Notes under the pieces: generated by a model | Databases searched by the model: none | Told to the model about the DNA's origin: nothing | The model's input: only the letters and a program-made list of their open reading frames with translations | Part shown: piece after piece, positions 1-5,802 of the stretch | How the letters are laid out: each line of letters begins with the position of its first letter | Numbering within the stretch: position 1 is the first letter of the stretch | Program-made: the position numbers and the translations under genes | Assembly: GCA_029861795.1 (NCBI GenBank) | Contig: JAOTYS010000257.1 | Coordinates: forward strand, 1 to 6,840 | DNA: 6,840 bases | Source of the DNA: Gammaproteobacteria bacterium | GTDB taxonomy: Bacteria > Pseudomonadota > Gammaproteobacteria > Arenicellales > JAOTYS01 | Reading direction: 5' to 3'

Positions 1-341
1 GCACTGACGAAGCGGATCCCGGCGTGGCGCCAATCGACCGGCCGGTCGTCGCTTCGGGTGAGCTTGACCCTCCAAGCCCGCATGCCCAGTGTTTGTCCGC
101 CATGCACCCAGAACCATCCGAAGAACACAAAGCACACGGAAACTAGGTAAAGCTGAATGAGCAGCCGAAGCAATGGTTGGGTCTGGGTCTGCTCGGGGAT
201 AAGAGGTAGCGGTAGACCCGCGAGCACTACAACCGCGGCCAGTAGCAGGGCGTCATACAACATTGCCCCGAGTCGCTGCGATAGCCGGGGTGGCGGGGTG
301 ATATCTCCACCCATGGTTGTGTCGACTTGATTCGGTGCCAT
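1..341 (-). CDS. RDD family integral membrane protein, N-terminal part (runs off the left edge)
   Basis: An open frame begins at the ATG at 341-339 and stays open to the window edge, giving 113 complete codons with the C-terminus missing. The N-terminal ~18 residues are polar and proline-rich. The family signature RLGAMLYD follows at about residues 23-30, carrying the conserved Arg and Asp. The first hydrophobic segment is at about 31-48 and the second at about 59-79. It is followed by HGGQTLGMRAWRVKL (about 80-94), the loop typical of RDD proteins. The purine stretch AGGG lies about 5-9 bases upstream of the start. A second in-frame ATG at codon 10 (314-312) is a possible alternative start. 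RDD proteins are small inner-membrane proteins of mostly unknown role; some have been proposed to be transporters. The family call is firm, but the function is not known from sequence. Confidence 0.85.
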   Translation of the reverse strand, partial: MAPNQVDTTMGGDITPPPRLSQRLGAMLYDALLLAAVVVLAGLPLPLIPEQTQTQPLLRLLIQLYLVSVCFVFFGWFWVHGGQTLGMRAWRVKLTRSDDRPVDWRHAGIRFVS

Positions 342-397
342 TTCTACCCTTGTTTGAGCAACGAGTATTGTGTCATCGGGGGCCAGTCGGGCCGAAC

Positions 398-406
398 TTG
401 TGCACA
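398..406 (+). promoter_or_regulatory. DnaA-box-like 9-mer TTGTGCACA (left copy)
   Basis: The 9-mer TTGTGCACA differs from the consensus TTATNCACA only at position 3. The same word, followed by G, recurs at 575-583 on the other side of the AT-rich core. It lies about 57 bases upstream of the RDD start codon, so it could also act on that gene's promoter. Confidence 0.4.
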
Positions 407-452
407 GTTAGGAAAAAATGTTTAAGCGCGAGTGTGTAACTGCCTCATGCCC

Positions 453-469
453 TTTGTGTTTTTCACAAA
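453..469. repeat. Inverted repeat TTTGTG-N5-CACAAA at the edge of the AT-rich core
   Basis: There is a perfect 6-bp inverted repeat, TTTGTG and CACAAA, around five T residues. The right arm with its preceding T run reads TTTTTCACA (459-467), one mismatch from the DnaA box TTATNCACA. The arm spacing (TGTG-N5-CACA) does not fit the CRP consensus (TGTGA-N6-TCACA). It may be a pair of weak DnaA contacts or an unrelated operator. Confidence 0.4.
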
Positions 470-530
470 TCGATTATAAATTATTGATATATAAGGGAAA
501 TCAAAATTGCACAAAAAGTGTTCAATCTAA
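461..530. other. AT-rich segment, candidate DNA unwinding element
   Basis: By direct count, 54 of 70 bases are A or T (77%), and the first 40 bases are 80% A+T. The surrounding genes are far richer in GC. The segment sits between the left DnaA-box-like word (398-406) and the main cluster (575-609), the placement expected of an origin unwinding element. I could not identify E. coli-type 13-mers in it. An AT-rich promoter region is the alternative reading. Confidence 0.4.
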
Positions 531-574
531 TGTGTGCTGAGCAGTGGCAACATGTGCAGCAGCCAATCTGACAG

Positions 575-609
575 TTGTGCACAGAGTTATCCACATAGTC
601 TGTGGAAAA
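575..609. promoter_or_regulatory. Cluster of three DnaA boxes, one a perfect consensus
   Basis: Three 9-mers follow each other within 35 bases. TTGTGCACA (575-583) has one mismatch. TTATCCACA (587-595) matches the E. coli high-affinity box exactly. TGTGGAAAA (601-609), read on the minus strand as TTTTCCACA, has one mismatch. Their start-to-start distances are 12 and 14 bases. A single perfect 9-mer could arise by chance in a genome, but three adjacent boxes in a gene-free AT-rich gap are unlikely to. Confidence 0.6.
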
Positions 610-752
610 TTCAAGTAAAAATTTTTCGACCTTTGCGTGACCGCTTGAAGAGCTCAATGTCATGGCGAGTCCTGTTTGAAACTCGGTCTGAGAGCGTGCT
701 GCGTACCAGTGATAAGCAGTAGCTAAGCCCGATAATTTGGGCATGTTCTAGG

Positions 753-1538
753 CTAATCCAAACTTTCAAGGTACTCGGATAAGACTCGCTGCAGAACTGG
801 CTTAAGTGTTTCCGCCTTGTCTGGCCTATATGGAAAACCATCAACCTCATCCATATAGCTCGACTGGGCGATTTCCATCTGCACCGCGTGAATTTGCGCG
901 CTTGGTCGCCCATAGTACCGAGTGATGTAGCCGCCAACAAAACGGCCGTTGACGGCATAGGAGAACTTACTGGAGTAAATGACCTCAGCGATCCTATCCT
1001 CAACCGTGGCGGCACAGCTTTGCCCGTATGCCGTGCCCAGGTTTAAATCTGGAAGCCGCCCATCAAACAAATTCGGGACCTGGGACGCTATAGAATGGGC
1101 ATCGTAGAGCAGTGCATGGCCAAATTCCTGCTGGATACGGTCTAGTTCCATTGCAAGTTTTTCATGATAGGGACGCCAGTAACGTTCGCGACGATCGTCG
1201 ATTTCAACCTCACCTAGGGGCTCCGGGTCTTGGTAAAGCGCATCGCCGTTGAACAGGGTCTTCGGACACAGCTCGGTGGTGGCCTGCCCGGGATAAAGCG
1301 CCTGATTATCGGGTGGTCGATTAAGATCCACCACATAACGGCTGTAGTGTGCCTTTAGCACGGAGGCGCCCAAACTCAGTGCGAAGTCATATAAACGCGG
1401 TATGTGCCAATCGGTGTCCGGCAGTTTTTTGGCGCTCGGCGTAAATCGTCTAAAGAGATCGTCCGGCAGCTCGGTCCCAGAATGCGGCATGCTCACCAAC
1501 AACGGCGTAGTGCCGCGATGAAATTCATAGAGGACCAT
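753..1538 (-). CDS. hutG: N-formylglutamate deformylase (N-formylglutamate amidohydrolase), HutG
   Basis: This 261-residue cytoplasmic enzyme hydrolyses N-formyl-L-glutamate to glutamate and formate, the last step of the five-step histidine pathway. Family landmarks appear in order: MPHSGTELPDDL near residues 17-28, DTDWHIPRLYDFA at about 41-53, SRYVVDLNRPP at about 66-76, LLYDAHSI at about 143-150, GGYITRYYG at about 202-210 and VQMEIAQ at about 219-225. The length matches the N-formylglutamate amidohydrolase family (about 260-270). The start is supported by the purine-rich GGAAGAG (1545-1551), six bases before the ATG. It begins 18 bases after the hutF stop on the same strand, so the two are almost certainly co-transcribed. 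The upstream HutF makes its substrate, which separates it from the unrelated formiminoglutamase also called HutG. No defect is visible. Confidence 0.94.
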   Translation of the reverse strand: MVLYEFHRGTTPLLVSMPHSGTELPDDLFRRFTPSAKKLPDTDWHIPRLYDFALSLGASVLKAHYSRYVVDLNRPPDNQALYPGQATTELCPKTLFNGDALYQDPEPLGEVEIDDRRERYWRPYHEKLAMELDRIQQEFGHALLYDAHSIASQVPNLFDGRLPDLNLGTAYGQSCAATVEDRIAEVIYSSKFSYAVNGRFVGGYITRYYGRPSAQIHAVQMEIAQSSYMDEVDGFPYRPDKAETLKPVLQRVLSEYLESLD

Positions 1539-1556
1539 TACGGACTCTTCCGCAGT

Positions 1557-2927
1557 TCACTCGGATAGGTCTGCCAAAGCTCGTCGAAAGTTCGCATTGA
1601 TGTGCTCTTCGTTAATATGTCGGCCGTCTTTGACTACCAGCCTTCCGCCCGTGTAGACGTCGCGCACCAGGTTTTCGTTGCCGGAGAAGATCCAACTGTC
1701 TAGCAATGCGTCTTTATGGCGACCGTACAATATGGGGTGATCGTTTTCGACCACGATCATATCGGCGCGGTAACCGGTCTCGATGCGGCCTATCTTGCGT
1801 CCGCAGGCCTGCGCACCGCCGGCAACTGCGAGGTCAAACAGTCGACGACCAGAGCTTTGGCCGGTGTCTGCGCTGAGCAGATTGCGACGCGTGTGTTTGA
1901 GGCGCTGTCCATACTCGAGCCAACGCAGTTCTTCCACCGGGCTGACAGAGATCTGGCTATCCGAGCCGACCCCGATGCGCCCGTCTTTGGCGACATACTG
2001 TGTCAGGTTGAATAGACCATCACCGAGGTTCGCCTCGGTGGTGGGACATAAGCCGACCACGGCACCACTATCGGCCACAGTCTTGGTTTCTCGCTCTGTC
2101 ATGTGGGTGGCGTGGACCAGGCACCAACGGTCATCGATATCCAAGTTCTGATACAGCCACTCCACAGGTCGCTGTCCGCACCACGCCAGACAGTCTTCAA
2201 TTTCCTTAATCTGTTCAGCAATATGAATGTGTATCGGGCCCGTGCTGCGAGCATTGAACTCTTCGAACACCTTATGGACTACTTCTTTGCTGATCGCCCG
2301 TAACGAATGGGGCGCGATTCCTGTTGCAACATTAGGATCGTCCGCACAGGCCTCAATCAGCTTGTGTACGATGGCGAGGAAGCGCTCAGCGTCATTGATA
2401 AAGCGGCACTGGCCCTCGGTAGGTTGTTGCGCTCCAAATCCGCCGTAACAGTACAACACCGGCAGATTGGTGATACCGATACCTACCTCACGCGCGGCCG
2501 CCAGGGTGTGTAGCGACATCTCCGCCACATTGTCGTAAGGCCGGCCATAGGGATCGTGGTGCAGATATTGAAATTCTGCGACACTGGTATATCCAGCTTT
2601 CAACATCTCCAAGTAAAGTTGAGTCGCGATAGCCTGTAGGTGATGGGGCTGAATTCGACTTACGTAGTGATACATCACCTCACGCCAGCTCCAGAAGTTG
2701 TCGTTACTGTCGCCTGAACGTTCCGCCAATCCCGCCATGGCGCGTTGGTGTGCATGGGAGTGCAGATTTGGCACCCCGGGCAATAAACACCCGGGGACAT
2801 GTTCGCCCTCGCTTTCAGCACCCGCCCGCACCTCAGAGATATTGCCATCATTATCGATTGTTACCATCACACTATCCGTCCAGCCTTGTGGTAACAACGC
2901 ACAATCTACAATGAAAGTATTTTCCAT
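1557..2927 (-). CDS. hutF: Formimidoylglutamate deiminase, HutF
   Basis: This 456-residue amidohydrolase-superfamily enzyme deiminates N-formimino-L-glutamate to N-formyl-L-glutamate and ammonia. The metal-binding motif HSHAH is at residues 56-60, after LLPGVPNL. IAPHSLRAIS (about 204-213) carries His207 and Arg210, HIHIAEQ (233-239) carries His235 and Glu238, and LVHATHMT (270-277) carries His272. GVGSDSQISVSP (319-330) carries Asp323, the expected last metal ligand and catalytic aspartate. PTTEANLGDG (295-304) is also typical of HutF and helps separate it from guanine deaminases. Length is normal for HutF (about 450-460). It is the first gene of the hutF-hutG operon and diverges from hutI, whose product feeds it. 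No strong Shine-Dalgarno sequence is seen before the ATG at 2927. The codons of the TEANLGDG motif form a perfect hairpin, listed separately. Confidence 0.95.
   Translation of the reverse strand: MENTFIVDCALLPQGWTDSVMVTIDNDGNISEVRAGAESEGEHVPGCLLPGVPNLHSHAHQRAMAGLAERSGDSNDNFWSWREVMYHYVSRIQPHHLQAIATQLYLEMLKAGYTSVAEFQYLHHDPYGRPYDNVAEMSLHTLAAAREVGIGITNLPVLYCYGGFGAQQPTEGQCRFINDAERFLAIVHKLIEACADDPNVATGIAPHSLRAISKEVVHKVFEEFNARSTGPIHIHIAEQIKEIEDCLAWCGQRPVEWLYQNLDIDDRWCLVHATHMTERETKTVADSGAVVGLCPTTEANLGDGLFNLTQYVAKDGRIGVGSDSQISVSPVEELRWLEYGQRLKHTRRNLLSADTGQSSGRRLFDLAVAGGAQACGRKIGRIETGYRADMIVVENDHPILYGRHKDALLDSWIFSGNENLVRDVYTGGRLVVKDGRHINEEHINANFRRALADLSE
2017..2044. repeat. Strong hairpin inside hutF coding sequence
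   Basis: CACCGAGG (2021-2028) and CCTCGGTG (2033-2040) form a perfect 8-bp inverted repeat around a 4-base loop, TTCG on the plus strand and CGAA in the hutF message. Outer pairing continues with CC and GG at the ends, separated by one imperfect pair. It lies over codons for the conserved TEANLGD motif. No T-run follows, so it is not an intrinsic terminator. It may simply follow from codon choice. Confidence 0.5.
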
Positions 2928-3155
2928 GTTGCTATGCTGTCTTTAGATAAGATCCTCGCAGGGAAACAAAAAGAGACTCACCGGTCACTCTTGATTTGCG
3001 GTGCCGTTGGGATAGTCAATTCTGTCGGGTCTGGGAAAGTCTGTGTGCACACAATAACTCGCGAGTATACTTGTACAAGTGCAACTGAAATATACATTTG
3101 CAGTCGTGCGCGAAACAGAACCACCAACTGACCTTGTCCCTTTGTTGCTCATGCC
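2928..3155. promoter_or_regulatory. Divergent hutF/hutI control region
   Basis: This 228-bp gap separates the start codons of two divergent pathway genes and must hold both promoters. The best -10 candidates flank the palindrome at 3069-3080: TATACT on the minus strand (3064-3069) for hutF, and TATACA on the plus strand (3091-3096) for hutI. No good -35 hexamer stands at the right distance from either, which would suit an activated or tightly controlled promoter pair. The implied untranslated leaders are about 130 bases for hutF and 50 bases for hutI. No regulator gene such as hutC lies in the window. Promoter positions are inference. Confidence 0.5.
3042..3080. promoter_or_regulatory. Array of three perfect palindromes, candidate hut operators
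   Basis: Three perfect palindromes sit end to end: TGTGTGCACACA (3042-3053), ACTCGCGAGT (3057-3066) and ACTTGTACAAGT (3069-3080). Their centres are 14 and 13 bases apart. The last two share ACT/AGT outer arms. ACTTGTACAAGT resembles operators of GntR-family regulators, the family that includes HutC, the usual histidine-utilisation repressor. The overlapping GTATAC (3065-3070) also resembles a HutC half-site. The array is placed to block the candidate -10 elements of both hutF and hutI. The palindromes are plain to see; the HutC assignment is inference. Confidence 0.5.
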
Positions 3156-4376
3156 ATGACTTGGGACACCTTATGGTTTAATGCCACATTGGCCACCATG
3201 GGGTCGAACGGCAAGGCCTACGGCATTGTGGAATCGGGTGCTGTGGCGGTCGAGGAAGATCGTATCGCTTGGGTTGGGAAGAGTCGTGATCTGCCGTCAG
3301 ATGCTGTGCGGACAAGTAGAACGGCGGTCGACTGTGAAGGACAGCTGGTCACACCCGGTCTCATCGATTGTCACACTCATTTGGTTTACGCGGGAGATCG
3401 AGCCGGGGAATTTGAAATGCGGCTCAATGGCGCCAGTTACGAAGAGATTGCGCGAGCAGGCGGCGGTATTACCTCAACGGTTAAGGCAACGCGACAGGCG
3501 AGCGACGATGACTTGTATCGGCAGTCGCTACCCCGGCTACGGCGGTTGATGGTCGATGGCGTTACCACAGTCGAAATCAAATCGGGCTATGGACTAGACA
3601 AAGCAACGGAGCTCAAGATGTTACGAGTCGCCCGACTTCTTTCCGAAACTGAGGCGGTTACTGTGCGTAGCACGTTCTTGGGTGCCCACGCGCTACCTCC
3701 CGAATATGCTGGACGCAGCGACGATTATATTGACAACGTGTGTAATGAAATGTTGCCAGCGGTTGCCGACGCTACGCTCGCCGACGCGGTGGATGCATTT
3801 TGCGAGAACATCGGGTTCACTCCTCAGCAAGTAGAGCGGGTTTTTCGAGCAGCTACGAAAGCTCAGCTGCCGATAAAGCTGCATGCCGAACAACTTAGTA
3901 ATTTACGCGGTGCGGCCTTGGCCGCGCGTTATGGTGCGTTGTCTGTGGATCATCTGGAGTATCTAGACGACACCGACGTTGCGGTATTGGCGGACAGTGC
4001 CACCGCCGCAGTGCTATTGCCGGGGGCGTTCTATTGCTTGCGTGAAACCCAGTTGCCGCCCATCGAGGCACTACGTCGGCACGGTGTGCCGATCGCTATT
4101 GCGACAGACTGCAACCCAGGGAGCTCGCCGATCACCTCGCTGTTGTTGATTCTCAATATGGCCTGCACTTTGTTCCGTCTTACGCCTGAAGAGGCCTTAG
4201 CCGGCGTCACGCGCAATGCCGCAAACGCGCTTGGTATGGCCGACCGTGTCGGTACCATCGAGTCGGGTAAGCGCGCCGACCTAGTGCTGTGGAGGGTTCA
4301 ACAACCGGCATCTCTGAGTTATCAAGTCGGCGATAGTCTATGCGTTAAGCGCATGTACGGAGGGCGATCAAGTTAG
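3156..4376 (+). CDS. hutI: Imidazolonepropionase, HutI
   Basis: This 406-residue cytoplasmic amidohydrolase opens the ring of 4-imidazolone-5-propionate to give N-formimino-L-glutamate, the third step of histidine breakdown. [19 protein letters not shown] (from about residue 68) carries metal ligands His73 and His75 and the substrate-loop Arg82. GAHALPPEY (176-184) carries His178, KLHAEQL (241-247) carries His243 and Glu245, DHLEYL (265-270) carries His266, and ATDCNPGS (316-323) carries Asp318. All the expected catalytic and metal residues are present and the length is normal (about 400-420). An in-frame stop at 3129-3131 makes the ATG at 3156 the only plausible start. No purine-rich ribosome site precedes it, and an out-of-frame ATG lies five bases upstream. 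It diverges from hutF-hutG, which use its product in sequence. Confidence 0.96.
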   Translation: MTWDTLWFNATLATMGSNGKAYGIVESGAVAVEEDRIAWVGKSRDLPSDAVRTSRTAVDCEGQLVTPGLIDCHTHLVYAGDRAGEFEMRLNGASYEEIARAGGGITSTVKATRQASDDDLYRQSLPRLRRLMVDGVTTVEIKSGYGLDKATELKMLRVARLLSETEAVTVRSTFLGAHALPPEYAGRSDDYIDNVCNEMLPAVADATLADAVDAFCENIGFTPQQVERVFRAATKAQLPIKLHAEQLSNLRGAALAARYGALSVDHLEYLDDTDVAVLADSATAAVLLPGAFYCLRETQLPPIEALRRHGVPIAIATDCNPGSSPITSLLLILNMACTLFRLTPEEALAGVTRNAANALGMADRVGTIESGKRADLVLWRVQQPASLSYQVGDSLCVKRMYGGRSS

Positions 4377-4477
4377 ATGTCGGTTCGTGTTATGTCTCAG
4401 GGTCCAAGGCTCAGCCAACTTGATAAATTGACGACATAGCAGCGGGTCAGGCCTCAAAGCGTTTACCGACGAAATAG

Positions 4478-4897
4478 TCACCACTCTCCGACGTTTGGCA
4501 TAGATGCCCACGGCTCCTGGGGCGGTAGATGTGCGCCATGTTGTAACAATTCGATGGAAACATTGTCCGGGGAACGCACAAAGGCCATATGCCCGTCGCG
4601 CGGGGGCCGATTGATTGTGACGCCAGCATCCATCAGGTGCTGGCAAGTTTCGTATATATTCTCTACGGAATAGGCAAGATGACCGAAATTTCGCCCGCCC
4701 TCTAGTTCCTCTGAATCCCAGTTATAAGTCAGTTCGACCTGGGCATCTTCGTTACCCGGTGCAGCGAGCATCACTAACGTAAATCTCCCTTCAGGATAAT
4801 CGTGCTTAGTGACTTCTTTGAGACCCAACTTGTTGCAGTAGAAGTCAAGGGACTCGTCAAGGTTAGAGATTCGGACCATTGTGTGAAGATACTTCAT
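4478..4897 (-). CDS. gloA: Lactoylglutathione lyase (glyoxalase I)
   Basis: This 139-residue protein of the vicinal-oxygen-chelate fold should convert the methylglyoxal-glutathione hemithioacetal to S-lactoylglutathione in the cytoplasm. It has two beta-alpha-beta-beta-beta modules: [22 protein letters not shown] (about 5-26) opens the first and [11 protein letters not shown] (about 71-81) the second. The four metal ligands expected from E. coli GloA are present at His5, Glu55, His73 and Glu116 (in VSIELLQ). The short E. coli-like length suggests a nickel-type enzyme, though this is inference. Start choice is supported by AGAGGTG (4902-4908) just before the ATG. It is convergent with hutI and downstream of a decayed outer-membrane gene on the same strand. 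Its start codon overlaps a stop codon in one reading frame of that remnant. Another vicinal-oxygen-chelate enzyme is possible but less likely. Confidence 0.88.
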   Translation of the reverse strand: MKYLHTMVRISNLDESLDFYCNKLGLKEVTKHDYPEGRFTLVMLAAPGNEDAQVELTYNWDSEELEGGRNFGHLAYSVENIYETCQHLMDAGVTINRPPRDGHMAFVRSPDNVSIELLQHGAHLPPQEPWASMPNVGEW

Positions 4898-4920
4898 TGA
4901 GCACCTCTCATTTCTGTTTT

Positions 4921-5479
4921 ATGTTGAGACCATACGGAAATCGTGGCCAACGAGTCGGTGGGATATTCTACGTAAACCCCAATCCGACGAGTGAGCGAGC
5001 ATACGCCCAGCTACCGCAATTGTTGCCGCGCCTTCGGGTTTCGATGGGCCGGCGAAACCGAGTCCGTCCGCGTCCTCATGCTTGATTTAAGACAGTCGGA
5101 CTGTAAATAGCATTCGCGGTGGTCTGATTGACGCGCGTGATCGTCGGCCAGAACTCGAATTTTACACCGATCTACATCGCCGCGACCGCCCACTGCGTCT
5201 TTAAGCAGCTTCTCTAGCTCGACCACACTGTCGGAGAATTCGCCTGTGTCGAAATAACCGCCTTCCAATTCAACAATGCCGTTAAAACATATAGCCAACA
5301 CGTATGGTTGCTGCGGTATCGCTGTCGTCAAAATCCCCGCTGTCCACCCTGGCGTTGCTGCCACCTACAGCGACATAAAAACCATCATCTCCAATGGTGC
5401 CCGCTATCACGGTTGGGGTTGCCAGATCTAAAGTGGCAATGGCAACTAGTAAAATAATCCTTTTAAGAAAACGTTTCAT
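4921..5479 (-). pseudogene. Outer-membrane beta-barrel protein, frameshifted remnant
   Basis: The gene begins well: GGGAGA (5484-5489) sits four bases before the ATG at 5479. The product opens with a signal peptide, a KRFLKR basic start, a hydrophobic core and a likely cut after VIA at residue 26. GFYVAVGGSNARV and TAATIRVGYMF follow, typical of the first strands of an OmpA-like barrel. The frame then stops at 5282-5284, within a TTTT run (minus strand, 5287-5284). Removing one T restores FNGIVELEGGYFDTGEF, a normal next strand, in the frame that runs on to a stop at 5011-5013. Beyond about residue 90 the sequence no longer looks barrel-like. Further pieces in other frames, GLGFAG near 5065 and VEYPTDSLATISVWSQ (4971-4924), resemble barrel ends, suggesting more frameshifts. 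The first frameshift is clear and the later ones are inferred. A sequencing error could explain one but not all. Confidence 0.65.
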
Positions 5480-5802
5480 AGATTCTCCCAGGATAAGGGG
5501 GTATATTTTACGTTTCTAGTTTGTGCTGACCTTTCGGTCGCGTGCGAGACTATCAAGTACACAAAAAAAAGTTATCCAAGCTTAACCTGGAACGTTTCAT
5601 CGAAGTTATAGTTATCATTTGGGGGCAAACTTTTTGTCGAGGTTTTTATGAAGGACGGACCGTTACCCGGAAGCGAATACCATGCAGAGGAAGAACTGCG
5701 GAAATAACTTACCGACAATTCGTGACGACAAATGACTTATTCTTACACGACTCGAGTATGTGTGCCGATCTTGAGCCGCTGATGACCATGAGGTAATCCC
5801 AG
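5480..5802. other. Divergent intergenic region between the porin remnant and the amine oxidase gene
   Basis: These 323 bases hold no convincing gene. An 84-codon frame starting with GTG at 5542 and ending at 5796 has no recognisable features, and I treat it as chance. The region is AT-rich in its middle and contains a run of eight A at 5563-5570. Promoters for the remnant (leftward) and the amine oxidase (rightward) must lie here, but I found no -35/-10 pair worth naming. The word AACGTTTCAT at 5591-5600 repeats the first codons of the remnant (5470-5479). Confidence 0.6.

Larger units (their letters stand above)
342..752. other. Gene-free region with oriC-like organisation (DnaA-box cluster plus AT-rich core)
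   Basis: I see no credible gene in these roughly 410 bases between the RDD gene and hutG; the short open frames here have no recognisable protein features. The region combines an AT-rich core (461-530, 54 of 70 bases A or T) with 9-mers resembling the DnaA box TTATNCACA. These lie at 398-406, 459-467, 575-583, 587-595 (exact match) and 601-609 (inverted). This is how bacterial origins are built: an unwinding element next to clustered DnaA boxes. The flanking genes are not the usual dnaA, rpmH or mnmG neighbours of gammaproteobacterial origins, so this could instead be a DnaA-titration site or a DnaA-regulated promoter for the RDD gene. Calling it the chromosomal origin is inference. Confidence 0.45.

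Noticed and set aside
727..742. Hairpin GCCCGATAATTTGGGC just after hutG, as a possible terminator
   Set aside because: The stem is only four clean pairs plus weak ones, and no T-run follows in the hutG direction.
481..744. Short open frames on both strands within the DnaA-box region (481-744 minus, 534-722 plus)
   Set aside because: They overlap each other and the DnaA-box cluster, their products have no recognisable features, and no ribosome site supports them.
1716..2513. Several plus-strand open frames opposite hutF
   Set aside because: They are antisense shadows of a well-conserved gene, with no family features in their products.
4377..4477. Possible shared terminator between convergent hutI and gloA
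   Set aside because: I found no GC-rich stem followed by a T-run on either strand. Any terminator here is not of the simple intrinsic kind.
5034..5061. GGTTTCG / CGAAACC inverted repeat with a 9-base loop in the porin remnant
   Set aside because: The 7-bp stem has no T-run on either side and lies inside decayed coding sequence, so no function can be supported.
5470..5600. Direct repeat AACGTTTCAT at 5470-5479 and 5591-5600
   Set aside because: Only ten bases match and the flanks differ. The upstream copy opens a frame of about 15 codons on the minus strand with no further similarity to the remnant. Chance is a sufficient explanation.
5542..5796. 84-codon open frame on the plus strand ending six bases before the amine oxidase gene
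   Set aside because: It starts with GTG without a ribosome site, lies in a divergent promoter gap and its product shows no domain, membrane or signal features. Its end near 5803 looks accidental.
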